A stretch of DNA of 9,506 bases from SbD1 sp049300095 (GTDB lineage: Bacteria; Desulfobacterota; Syntrophobacteria; Syntrophobacterales; Syntrophobacteraceae), in contig JBAQYM010000172.1 of NCBI GenBank assembly GCA_049300095.1, forward strand, positions 1 to 9,506, given 5' to 3'. The position numbers were made by a program, and so were the translations under genes. Below, piece after piece: positions 1 to 5,630 of the stretch. The notes under the pieces were generated by a model. The model was not told the origin of the DNA, made no database searches, and saw only the letters and a list, made by a program, of their open reading frames with translations. Each line of letters begins with the position of its first letter. Position 1 is the stretch's first letter.

Positions 1-146
1 CAATGCTGTTGCTTTAAGCGTTTATGTACTCCGTTTTGTCATTTCGACCGGAGGGAGAAATCTTGTTTGTTCCGCACCACGGAAAGATTTCTCCCTCCGG
101 TCGAAATGACAATATGCTCAAGCGATTTGTTAAGGCAACAGCATTG
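1..146. repeat. Nested inverted-repeat element (MITE-like)
   Basis: The outer arms at 1-17 and 130-146 are inverted copies (16 of 17 positions match; core caatgctgttgc). The inner arms at 37-64 and 84-111 are a perfect 28-bp inverted repeat, beginning tgtcatttcgaccgg and separated by only 19 nt. Transcribed RNA would form one long hairpin from either strand. The inner arm belongs to the tgtcatttcgagcg...gagaaatctt style of palindrome, which also appears in a diverged form at 3571-3643. No ORF inside looks genuine. The structure fits a small non-autonomous mobile or REP-like element, but no target-site duplication can be judged because the left arm starts at base 1. Confidence 0.8.
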
Positions 147-174
147 CCGTCCCACGTCCCTGGCCGCCGGAGGC

Positions 175-194
175 GCTTTAAGTGAACAGTATTG
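175..194 (-). repeat. Degenerate copy of the CAATRCYGTT motif
   Basis: The reverse complement starts caatactgttcacttaaag and resembles the outer arm at 1-20 (caatgctgttgctttaag) in both the CAAT..TGTT half and the TTAAG half. It lies 28 bp beyond the right arm of the 1-146 element. Further copies are at 9370-9389 and 9416-9434. Its function is unknown. Confidence 0.5.
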
Positions 195-239
195 GAATTA
201 AACAAATCGGGGCTGATGCCCGATACTTCCTCCACGTGT

Positions 240-273
240 TCTCTCCGCGTCCTCCGCGCCTCCGCGGTGAAGG
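240..273. repeat. Triple ctccgcg tract in intergenic DNA
   Basis: The heptamer ctccgcg occurs three times with a period of 9-10 bp (from 243, 252 and 260), ending ggtgaagg. From memory, a very similar string (ctctgcgtcctctgcg...gcggtgaa) recurs in intergenic DNA of many environmental bacterial genomes. It is listed as a repeat and no function is claimed. The rest of 274-388 shows nothing recognisable. Confidence 0.4.
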
Positions 274-388
274 CTTACGATCTTTTCACATTCCGCCATC
301 CATCCAAAGATAGGCTCACCGCCGAACAATAGCAACAAACCCCGGCGGAAGGCAATCCATTAGGACACTCCCCGGCGGGATTCCGCAT

Positions 389-450
389 AACCGTTATAAA
401 TATTTTAATTCCTTTGGAAAAGAAATTGCGCTATTCAATAACGGTTTTTT
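389..450 (+). promoter_or_regulatory. Stem with T-run in the leader of the DUF945 gene
   Basis: AACCGTTAT at 389-397 is exactly complementary to ATAACGGTT at 438-446, and a run of six T (445-450) overlaps the end of the stem. The 40-nt intervening segment is AT-rich compared with its surroundings. It lies 38-99 bp upstream of the start codon at 488, so it could be a terminator or attenuator in the 5' leader, or a palindromic operator. No clear -35/-10 pair could be assigned. Pairing is seen directly; the regulatory role is inferred. Confidence 0.4.
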
Positions 451-487
451 CAACCAATTCAAGCCATTTTTTTCAAAAGGAAAAACG

Positions 488-1939
488 ATGAAGAAAATCC
501 TCTCCGTTTTTGTGATCCTCTGCGTGGTAGTGGCCGCGGGGTACTGCGGCGCCAGTTGGTGGGTCGGAGCGCAGGCCCAGAAGAACTACGAAGCGCTTCT
601 CGCGCAGAAGCAGGCCGGCATTCCCCAATTGATGGAAATTACCACGAAGAGCTACGAACGGGGCATTTTTCACTCCACGGCAGTCATCTCGTTTGTGCTC
701 AAAAAGCCGGGCGAGGCGCCCGGCCGCGATGAGGCGCTTCGATTCACCATGCTCAATTCCATCCAGCACGGCCCCCTGGTTTTGGCGAAGCCCCCGCACC
801 TCACCCGGACAATCCAGCCGGCGCTGGGCGTTATTTCGACCAGCCTTATCCGCGAAGGCGAGGTTGGCGTGCTGGCTGACAAAGTGCTGAAACAGGTCCC
901 CGAACTCGGGACTTCAGAGCTTGTGACTATCCTTTATCTCGACGGCAGCGGCGAGAACTTCCTGGACGTGCCGTCGTTCAAGAAGAAGCTGACCGACGAT
1001 AAGGGGGTGGAATTCGAGATGGAATGGGGCGGCCTCACCCTCCGCTCCCGCTTTGACATCGGCTTGAGCGATGTGTCCGGAGCGGTTAACGTGCCGGTGG
1101 TGGACCTGCGGTATCCCGAATTCCATGCGACCGTGAAGAACCTCAAGAACGATTTTCGCGCTTATCCCGGGATCAAAGGACTATCTGTGGGGGCAATGAA
1201 CCTTTCGTGCGAAAATGTCGAATACAAACCGACGGACGGCAGCGCCGCGTCCCGGCTTGAATCCGCCGAATTCCAGTCGGGAACGGGGGTATCCGGAGAC
1301 ACCATCACGGCCTCCCTGCTGGCTCGTTTCGGAAAGGTCCACGCGGAGGGCCAGGCTTACGGACCGTTTGTCTTCGAACTCGAACTGCGCAAACTCGACG
1401 CGGCCACCCTTGCCGCGTTCCAGGAGGGCATGAAGGACCTGCAAGCCCAGATCGGGGTAAAACCCGATGAAGAGTTGAAGCAGGCCTTTGAAGCCTCCTA
1501 TATGAAACTTCTGACCGGCCTGATCGCCAAGGCCCCGGAAATGGAACTCAGGCAGCTCAAGGCGGTCACGCCCTGGGGAGAGTTCAACTCGCATCTGCAA
1601 GTCGCCATCGCCGAATCGGGGGCGTCGATCCTCGATAATCCTCTCCTGGCCCTGACCAGCCTGAGCGCAAGTCTCGAGAGCGCGGTCTCGGAGCGTCTTC
1701 TGGTCTATGTGCTGGTGAACAGTTTCAAGGGCGATTTTGAACAGGAACGGGAGGAAGCGCCTCAGCAGGCTGAAGGAATGGCTACGGAAAAAGCCCGGAG
1801 CGTCATCGAGGGCCTGATGTCCCAAGGGTTCCTTGTGCGTGAAGGGGAAACCCTGAAAGCCAATGCCTCCTACAAGCTCGGCAATCTGGTCGTGAACGGC
1901 CGGCAACTCAACCTGGGGGACCTGTTAAAAACCGAATAG
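488..1939 (+). CDS. DUF945 / YdgA-like exported protein
   Basis: This 483-residue protein has an N-terminal signal or anchor segment (MKK, then hydrophobic residues about 4-24, followed by WW and a Gln/Ala-rich helix). It then has a long beta-rich body and a C-terminal block at about 440-480 (LMSQGFLVREGE ... LVVNGRQLNLGDLL) typical of the DUF945 family. E. coli YdgA, the family reference, is about 500 residues, so this copy is full length. The family is thought to sit in the periplasm or on the inner membrane and its molecular role is poorly defined. The start is supported by AAGGA at 477-481, six bases before the ATG. The gene stands alone: the next gene is on the opposite strand, so it is probably monocistronic. 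The assignment rests on overall architecture and the C-terminal motif. Confidence 0.85.
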   Translation: MKKILSVFVILCVVVAAGYCGASWWVGAQAQKNYEALLAQKQAGIPQLMEITTKSYERGIFHSTAVISFVLKKPGEAPGRDEALRFTMLNSIQHGPLVLAKPPHLTRTIQPALGVISTSLIREGEVGVLADKVLKQVPELGTSELVTILYLDGSGENFLDVPSFKKKLTDDKGVEFEMEWGGLTLRSRFDIGLSDVSGAVNVPVVDLRYPEFHATVKNLKNDFRAYPGIKGLSVGAMNLSCENVEYKPTDGSAASRLESAEFQSGTGVSGDTITASLLARFGKVHAEGQAYGPFVFELELRKLDAATLAAFQEGMKDLQAQIGVKPDEELKQAFEASYMKLLTGLIAKAPEMELRQLKAVTPWGEFNSHLQVAIAESGASILDNPLLALTSLSASLESAVSERLLVYVLVNSFKGDFEQEREEAPQQAEGMATEKARSVIEGLMSQGFLVREGETLKANASYKLGNLVVNGRQLNLGDLLKTE

Positions 1940-1949
1940 CGATGCGTAT

Positions 1950-1966
1950 CGCGGTCGGGGACCGCG
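1950..1966 (+). terminator. GC-rich hairpin after the DUF945 gene
   Basis: CGCGGTC at 1950-1956 pairs perfectly with GACCGCG at 1960-1966 around a GGG loop, starting 11 bp after the stop codon. There is no downstream T-run, so intrinsic termination is doubtful. A second small hairpin (ATGCGC/GCGCAT, 1980-2000) follows. Confidence 0.3.
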
Positions 1967-2101
1967 GCGAGGGCGGCTTATGCGCAGGGAGGTAGCGCAT
2001 GCGCGGCGAGGGCGTTCCAGCCGCTCGACGCAACGCCCGAACCGGCGAAGCGGCCCGGGGAGAGAATGGAAAAATAGTGCGCGTGGTTTTGCATGGGCTG
2101 T

Positions 2102-2254
2102 TTAGTATTTTGCGGCAACCTTTCTTAGATTGTGTTCGACTCCGGTATCGTCTTCCTCCAGGGATTCGTCCGCGGCGAAAGCCAAGCAGCGGCACAGGCC
2201 GAGAATCGTGATCCCGAGGAAGGTCCCGACAAACAATCCGAGGATGAACTGCAT
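2102..2254 (-). CDS. Small single-span membrane peptide, DUF3789-like
   Basis: This 50-residue protein has a single hydrophobic helix at about residues 2-24 (MQFILGLFVGTFLGITILGL), then a CRC motif, then an acidic soluble tail (ESLEEDD) with a basic end. The short-peptide architecture, with a Gly-rich helix right at the N-terminus, resembles the DUF3789 type of small bacterial membrane proteins, whose role is unknown. The frame is open upstream to 2557, but that extension is Arg/Pro-rich and lacks membrane-protein character. The ATG at 2254 is instead preceded by GGAGGG with a 5-base gap, which decides the start. It converges with the DUF945 gene, with 162 bp between the stops, and has no partner on its own strand nearby. 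CLAFA might suggest signal cleavage, but a retained membrane anchor is more likely. Confidence 0.75.
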   Translation of the reverse strand: MQFILGLFVGTFLGITILGLCRCLAFAADESLEEDDTGVEHNLRKVAAKY

Positions 2255-2380
2255 ATGGCCCTCCATCAATGGGATGATGCTTCTTAACATTGATATCGGC
2301 ATCATCGGGCGTCCGGTAAATGGGGAATTGGTAGTAAATCGCGGGGGAAATACATTATTTTGGCGAGTGCGGTCCCGTGC

Positions 2381-2483
2381 TGGAATTACAGGTATCCGTC
2401 CGAAAGCCGGTGCCGTGTTGGATTTACAGGTATCCGCCCTCAAGCCGGTGCCGGATTCGCGGGTTTCCGCTCGCGGCGCCGGA
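2381..2483. repeat. Degenerate 38-bp tandem repeat
   Basis: Two clear units begin tggaattacaggtatccg (2381) and tggatttacaggtatccg (2419), each ending agccggtgccg. A third, more degenerate unit (gcgggtttccgctcgcggcgccgga) follows from about 2456. The period is about 38 bp. It is non-coding by context, and no ORF here looks real on either strand. Confidence 0.6.
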
Positions 2484-2570
2484 CCGTGTATAAATAGAGA
2501 CCTTCGCGGAATACACCGATTGCGTCGTTCCGGGGAAAGCCGGGACGCGGGGAGCATTAAAAGACCTCTT

Positions 2571-2601
2571 ATGAGACTTCATTGGATCAATGAAGTCTCA
2601 T
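2571..2601. repeat. Perfect 14-bp hairpin
   Basis: ATGAGACTTCATTG (2571-2584) and CAATGAAGTCTCAT (2588-2601) are perfect inverted copies around a GAT loop. It lies in non-coding DNA, more than 300 bp from either neighbouring gene, so it is not obviously a gene terminator. It could be a bidirectional terminator, a cruciform or a remnant of an inverted-repeat element. Confidence 0.7.
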
Positions 2602-2696
2602 CCTCGTTCAAACCCCGTCCGAGGACTGGGCGGCTCCGCTGGATTCCGGTTTCCGCCCATTGCCGTCAACTTAACAGCAGAGGTTGTGCCGGGGAC

Positions 2697-2828
2697 CCGA
2701 AGGGGACTCCCCTCCCTTGGTGGGAGGGGCCGGGGGAGGGGGTCGAACAACCCGCGTAATTCCCTCTCGCTTGCCCGACGACACCCCCACCCGGCCTCCC
2801 CCATCGAAGGGGGAGGAGTCCCCTTCGG
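2697..2828. repeat. Paired GC-rich palindromes (REP/BIME-like)
   Basis: Two imperfect inverted arms of about 46 bp (2697-2742 and 2783-2828) both carry ccgaaggggact at the outer end and a ggccggg core. Each arm also folds on itself: CCCCTCCC/GGGAGGGG in the left arm and CCTCCCCC/GGGGGAGG in the right. This is the layout of a bacterial interspersed mosaic element, two REP units head to head. The whole stretch 2255-3022 holds no credible gene; the open frames across it are low-complexity Pro/Gly/Arg translations of these repeats. Confidence 0.75.
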
Positions 2829-3022
2829 AACGGACCGGCTGTAAGCCGCTGTCTTCCCAAGAGCCAGGCATTCGTACGGCAAATTCGGACCAGCGGACAA
2901 GCCTCATTTCAGCGGGCCGTTCTTAAGTCGACGGCCACGGGCTTCCGCCGCAATGACGCCGGGGCGGTTATGCAAGGGTCCCGGATAAACTCCGGAAATC
3001 CGCCCCCCCCCGAGTTTGCCTC

Positions 3023-3355
3023 TCAGGCCGGCTCTTTCACCCAGACCTCGAATTCATCCCCCTCGGGGTTGAACCCGTGGGCCGGAACGAAATCCCCGCG
3101 CCGGACAAAGTCCCTCATCTTTCCGATCGGGGTGGGAATCTTCACGGTCAATCCCGAGGCAAGCATGTTTTGCACCAGCCTGGAAAAATTGCCCTTGCCC
3201 GGGTCCCTGGATCGGACCTGCCAGATGTAGACCGACTTGCCCTTTCGCCCCAGGTAGCCCTGGAACTTATCCGAGGTGTATCCAAGCGCGACGGCTTCGG
3301 GGGAATCAGGCACGATCTGCGGAGTGTCAAGAGAACCATCCCAACTCGAATCCAT
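3023..3355 (-). CDS. Short GNAT-like (acetyltransferase-fold) protein
   Basis: This 110-residue protein contains the pattern expected of a GNAT acetyl-CoA-binding strand and helix: a hydrophobic strand SVYIWQVRSR (41-50), then PGKGNFSRLVQNML (52-65), a pyrophosphate-loop-like GKGN plus helix. A second strand LTVKIPTP and a closing DFVRRGDF segment follow. At 110 residues it is shorter than a usual GNAT domain (about 140-170), and the N-terminal strands seem reduced, so substrate and activity are uncertain. The start at 3355 is set by GGGGAGGTG a few bases upstream. The open frame continues to 3451, but that part is cysteine-rich and unlike the rest. It is isolated between repeat-rich gaps with no operon partner. 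Confidence 0.6.
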   Translation of the reverse strand: MDSSWDGSLDTPQIVPDSPEAVALGYTSDKFQGYLGRKGKSVYIWQVRSRDPGKGNFSRLVQNMLASGLTVKIPTPIGKMRDFVRRGDFVPAHGFNPEGDEFEVWVKEPA

Positions 3356-3570
3356 TGAACACCTCCCCAACTGTGTAAGTTGATCAAGGCCACAACAGAG
3401 TAAAGCCAGCGATCCTCCAAACCTGGTATGAATCGGAAGAAAAAACGGCAAAGAGCGTTAACCCGGAGACATTCACATTTTAATCATGGACTTTTTTCGA
3501 GGCAAGCAGACGGTGAGACGTTTTCCGGGGCAAGCTGACGTAGTCTCATACCGAGTCGCATTCATCAAAT

Positions 3571-3643
3571 TGTCATTCCGAGCGCCGGCGAGGAATCCAG
3601 GCTCTTGCCCCGGGCAAGATTTCTCGCTCCGCTCGAAATGACA
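3571..3643. repeat. Inverted palindromic element, tgtcattccgagcg type
   Basis: The left arm from 3571 (tgtcattccgagcgccg) and the right arm 3616-3643 (aagatttctcgctccgctcg, then aaatgaca) are imperfect inverted copies. A small perfect hairpin CTTGCC/GGCAAG at the centre extends the structure. It is related to the inner arms of the element at 1-146, so this family has at least two members in the window. Confidence 0.7.
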
Positions 3644-3692
3644 TTGTCTAACCCGGCAGAGCCGGAACCAAAATGGTAATGGCAAAAAACCC

Positions 3693-3816
3693 GGGTGGCC
3701 CTGATACTCGTATCCGGGCGCGGAGCGCAAGAGGTCCGAAGAAACATCGGACTAAAACGGGGCTTTCGGTTGGCCTCCTGTCCTTCGGACCCGGATACCG
3801 AGTATCCGGGCCACCC
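3693..3816. repeat. Head-to-head REP-like pair, gggtggccc type
   Basis: The left unit 3693-3718 and right unit 3790-3816 are imperfect inverted copies (core gggtggccc.gatactcg.tatccggg). Each unit is itself a hairpin: the right one is CCCGGATAC-CGA-GTATCCGGG with a perfect 9-bp stem. Between them lie two further hairpins, GTCCGA/TCGGAC (3733-3752) and GTCC-TTC-GGAC (3780-3790). Lying 41 bp past the stop of the SCO-FGE gene, it may also serve as transcript end or mRNA stabiliser. The remaining part of 3356-3570 shows nothing genic. Confidence 0.75.
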
Positions 3817-3856
3817 GTCTCACATGAAATCCAGCCTGTTGCACAGGGCTCCCCGC

Positions 3857-5458
3857 TTACCGGTCCACTCCCTCATCCCGGACCAGGCGGAACCCGATAT
3901 CGTGGAACCGGACGGCCGGCGTGCCCCAAAGCCGGTATGTCGCGCGCATGTACAACGGGTTACCGATGGACCATGAGCCGCCGCGAAGCACCCTGTACCG
4001 CCCGCTGTCAGGTCCCGCAGGGTTGGCCTTGGGGCTTTCCTTGTAGTACGTCTGCCCGTACCAGTCATTCGTCCACTGCAGCACATTTCCCGCCATGTCG
4101 TGCAGGCCCAGTCCGTTGGGCGCATAACTGCCCACGGGCGCGCTGAACTTGTATCCATCGTCCTGAGTTGCGGTTTTCTGCTCAAAAAGACAACTGTTGT
4201 CACAGAAATTAGCATAGAGGCACAACTGGCCCCGGGCGGAAAACCCCGGGAAGTTCTCATCCTTCCCCCCGCTGCGCGCGGCATACTCCCATTCGGCCTC
4301 GCTCGGAAGGCGATACTTTTTACCCGTCTTCGCGGACACCCATTCAGCAAAGGCGACCGAGTCGTTCCATGACACGCAGACCACCGGATGCCGGTCATCC
4401 TGCGCAAAGCCGGCATTCCTCCAGTTCAAGCTTCCATTCTTCCGGAGCGTCCAATCATAACAACCGCCCCCTTTTTCCGCCTCCGTCACGTAGCCCGTAT
4501 CGCTTACGAATTGTTTGAACTCCCCCACGGTCACCGCATATTTCCCCATGGCGAAATCATCCAGGCACACCTCATGTACAGGCTTTTCATTTGTCCCGCC
4601 TTCTCGAAACTGATCTCCCATCCGGTAGCAGCCGCCCTTGACGGCGATGAATTCCGGCGTGGCGCCGTGGGACTTGTTCAGCAATGCCGTTATCTCCGCG
4701 GCATAGCGGCCGTGCGGGAACTTGCGAAGGTATTCCTTATAGGCCTGGAAGTCATTCCTGTCCGTCGCCTCCGCATAATGCAAATCTTCCGTAGAAGAAT
4801 TCTTCAGATCGTTCAGCAGTTGCTTTATCTCTTCGAGGTGCGCTCCCGCAGGATAGCATGTTACGTACTCCTCGTAATCCGCAACGGATTCGTTGGCCTT
4901 GGCGTTCGTGTAAGCATAGAGTTCGGTCTCCTTTTCCAACTCTTTCAGCGCCTCTTTGAGACCGGACGACCCGCCCCTGCCGTTAATGAGCATCCATCCG
5001 TTCGACTTCGGGCCACGAAGGGCATACATGGACCGAGGGGGCATTATCTTGCCATCCGGGGAAGCGCCGTGGGTGACATTCATGGCCTTCAGCACGAGGG
5101 CGATGTCCTCGCGGCTCCCCGTGAGGAAGTCCCATCCTTCCCCCGAGTTGTACCGCGCGAGGTAGTCCTTCATCTTCTCCGGGGTGTCGCTCTCGGGATC
5201 GATCGATATGGAGACCAGCCGCACCGAGCGCGCGGCCTCGCCAAGTTCGTCCCGAAGCGCCGAATACCCCGCCGAGAGCTCCGGGCATATGACGGTGCAC
5301 GAGGTGGAGATGAAATCGACAATGACCGTCTTCCCGGCGTCGGGCAGGGACCTAAATGCGATTTCCTTCCCCTCCTGGTTCAGAAAGGTCACGGCAGGCA
5401 ACCTGTCGCTTTCGGCTGGATCAACGTCTTCCTGCGTGCGGCCCGCACGCGTCCCCAT
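3857..5458 (-). CDS. SCO1-like domain fused to FGE-sulfatase domain
   Basis: The 533 codons encode three parts. Residues about 18-175 form a SCO1/SenC thioredoxin-like domain: VIVDFISTSCTVICPELS gives C54xxxC58P, followed by VRLVSISIDPESDTPEKMKDYL. The His that completes the SCO copper site, expected before S143, seems replaced by R142. Residues about 190-262 hold two short repeats (DYEEYVTCYPAGAHL; AYKEYLRKFPHGRYAAEI), a pattern common ahead of FGE domains. Residues about 268-527 are an FGE-sulfatase (SUMF1/EgtB/PvdO superfamily) domain with RLPSEAEWEYAAR, GNVLQW, RGGSW and GFR. No Cys occurs after 423, so the catalytic pair of sulfatase-activating FGE is absent. The ATG at 5458 has no visible ribosome binding site, and the frame is open upstream to an in-frame TGA at 5468-5470, before which lies a signal peptide. 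If read through, the product is a 570-residue exported protein. Confidence 0.85.
   Translation of the reverse strand: MGTRAGRTQEDVDPAESDRLPAVTFLNQEGKEIAFRSLPDAGKTVIVDFISTSCTVICPELSAGYSALRDELGEAARSVRLVSISIDPESDTPEKMKDYLARYNSGEGWDFLTGSREDIALVLKAMNVTHGASPDGKIMPPRSMYALRGPKSNGWMLINGRGGSSGLKEALKELEKETELYAYTNAKANESVADYEEYVTCYPAGAHLEEIKQLLNDLKNSSTEDLHYAEATDRNDFQAYKEYLRKFPHGRYAAEITALLNKSHGATPEFIAVKGGCYRMGDQFREGGTNEKPVHEVCLDDFAMGKYAVTVGEFKQFVSDTGYVTEAEKGGGCYDWTLRKNGSLNWRNAGFAQDDRHPVVCVSWNDSVAFAEWVSAKTGKKYRLPSEAEWEYAARSGGKDENFPGFSARGQLCLYANFCDNSCLFEQKTATQDDGYKFSAPVGSYAPNGLGLHDMAGNVLQWTNDWYGQTYYKESPKANPAGPDSGRYRVLRGGSWSIGNPLYMRATYRLWGTPAVRFHDIGFRLVRDEGVDR
5434..5450 (-). other. Hairpin just downstream of in-frame TGA
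   Basis: On the minus strand GCGTGCG-GGC-CGCACGC forms a perfect 7-bp stem with a 3-nt loop, beginning 17 nt after the TGA at 5468-5470. Position and size are broadly like a bacterial SECIS element, but the loop is GGC and lacks the usual unpaired U, so the match is not canonical. It may be just a GC-rich coding coincidence. Confidence 0.3.
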
Positions 5459-5467
5459 GCCGGCGCA

Positions 5468-5569
5468 TCAGGCATCGGCGTCGTACTCCGGGCCCACCGC
5501 AACCACAGCGGTCATGAGGCACGCAATGGCAAGAAATGCAAAAAGCTTCTTCAAACGGCGATCTTCCAT
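5468..5569 (-). CDS. 33-codon signal-peptide ORF in frame with SCO-FGE
   Basis: The peptide begins MEDRRLKKLFAFLAIACLM and continues TAVVAVGPEYDADA: a charged n-region, a hydrophobic h-region of about 17 residues and a polar end, i.e. a Sec-type signal peptide. The ribosome binding site AAAGGA lies about eight bases before the ATG at 5569. It ends in TGA, and the same frame continues TGC GCC GGC into the ATG of the SCO-FGE ORF. SCO proteins act outside the cytoplasm and need such a leader, so this is best viewed as the severed or recoded N-terminus of the downstream protein. A free 33-residue secreted peptide or leader for translational coupling is less likely. It begins 61 bp after the YcaO stop, consistent with one transcript. 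Confidence 0.6.
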   Translation of the reverse strand: MEDRRLKKLFAFLAIACLMTAVVAVGPEYDADA

Positions 5570-5630
5570 CGATGCGTCCTTTCGTGTTCTCCGCCCGGAT
5601 GGCGTGATGCTCTCATTCGCGTGCCGTCCA

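Noticed and set aside
14..235. 73-codon minus-strand open frame
   Set aside because: It is the translation of the nested inverted repeat and flanking motif copies; no coding character.
1181..1906. 241-codon minus-strand open frame
   Set aside because: It is antisense to the DUF945 gene, whose signal segment and C-terminal motif support the plus strand.
2381..2483. CRISPR array
   Set aside because: Only two to three degenerate adjacent units with no unique spacers and no cas genes.
2255..2557. N-terminal extension of the small membrane peptide
   Set aside because: It is Arg/Pro-rich and crosses the tandem repeat; the GGAGGG site right before 2254 marks the real start.
2130..2759. 209-codon plus-strand open frame
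   Set aside because: It covers the antisense of the small membrane peptide, the tandem repeats, the hairpin and the REP arm; the translation is low-complexity and repeat-derived.
3356..3451. N-terminal extension of the GNAT-like protein
   Set aside because: It has no ribosome binding site at 3451 and a composition unlike the rest; GGGGAGGTG precedes the ATG at 3355.
3857..5458. Functional sulfatase-activating FGE or standard cytochrome oxidase copper chaperone
   Set aside because: The C-terminal catalytic Cys pair and the likely copper-ligand His are missing, so neither textbook role is claimed.
5468..5569. RiPP precursor peptide for the neighbouring YcaO
   Set aside because: The peptide is a typical signal sequence with no Cys/Ser/Thr-rich core; its frame continues into the SCO domain.
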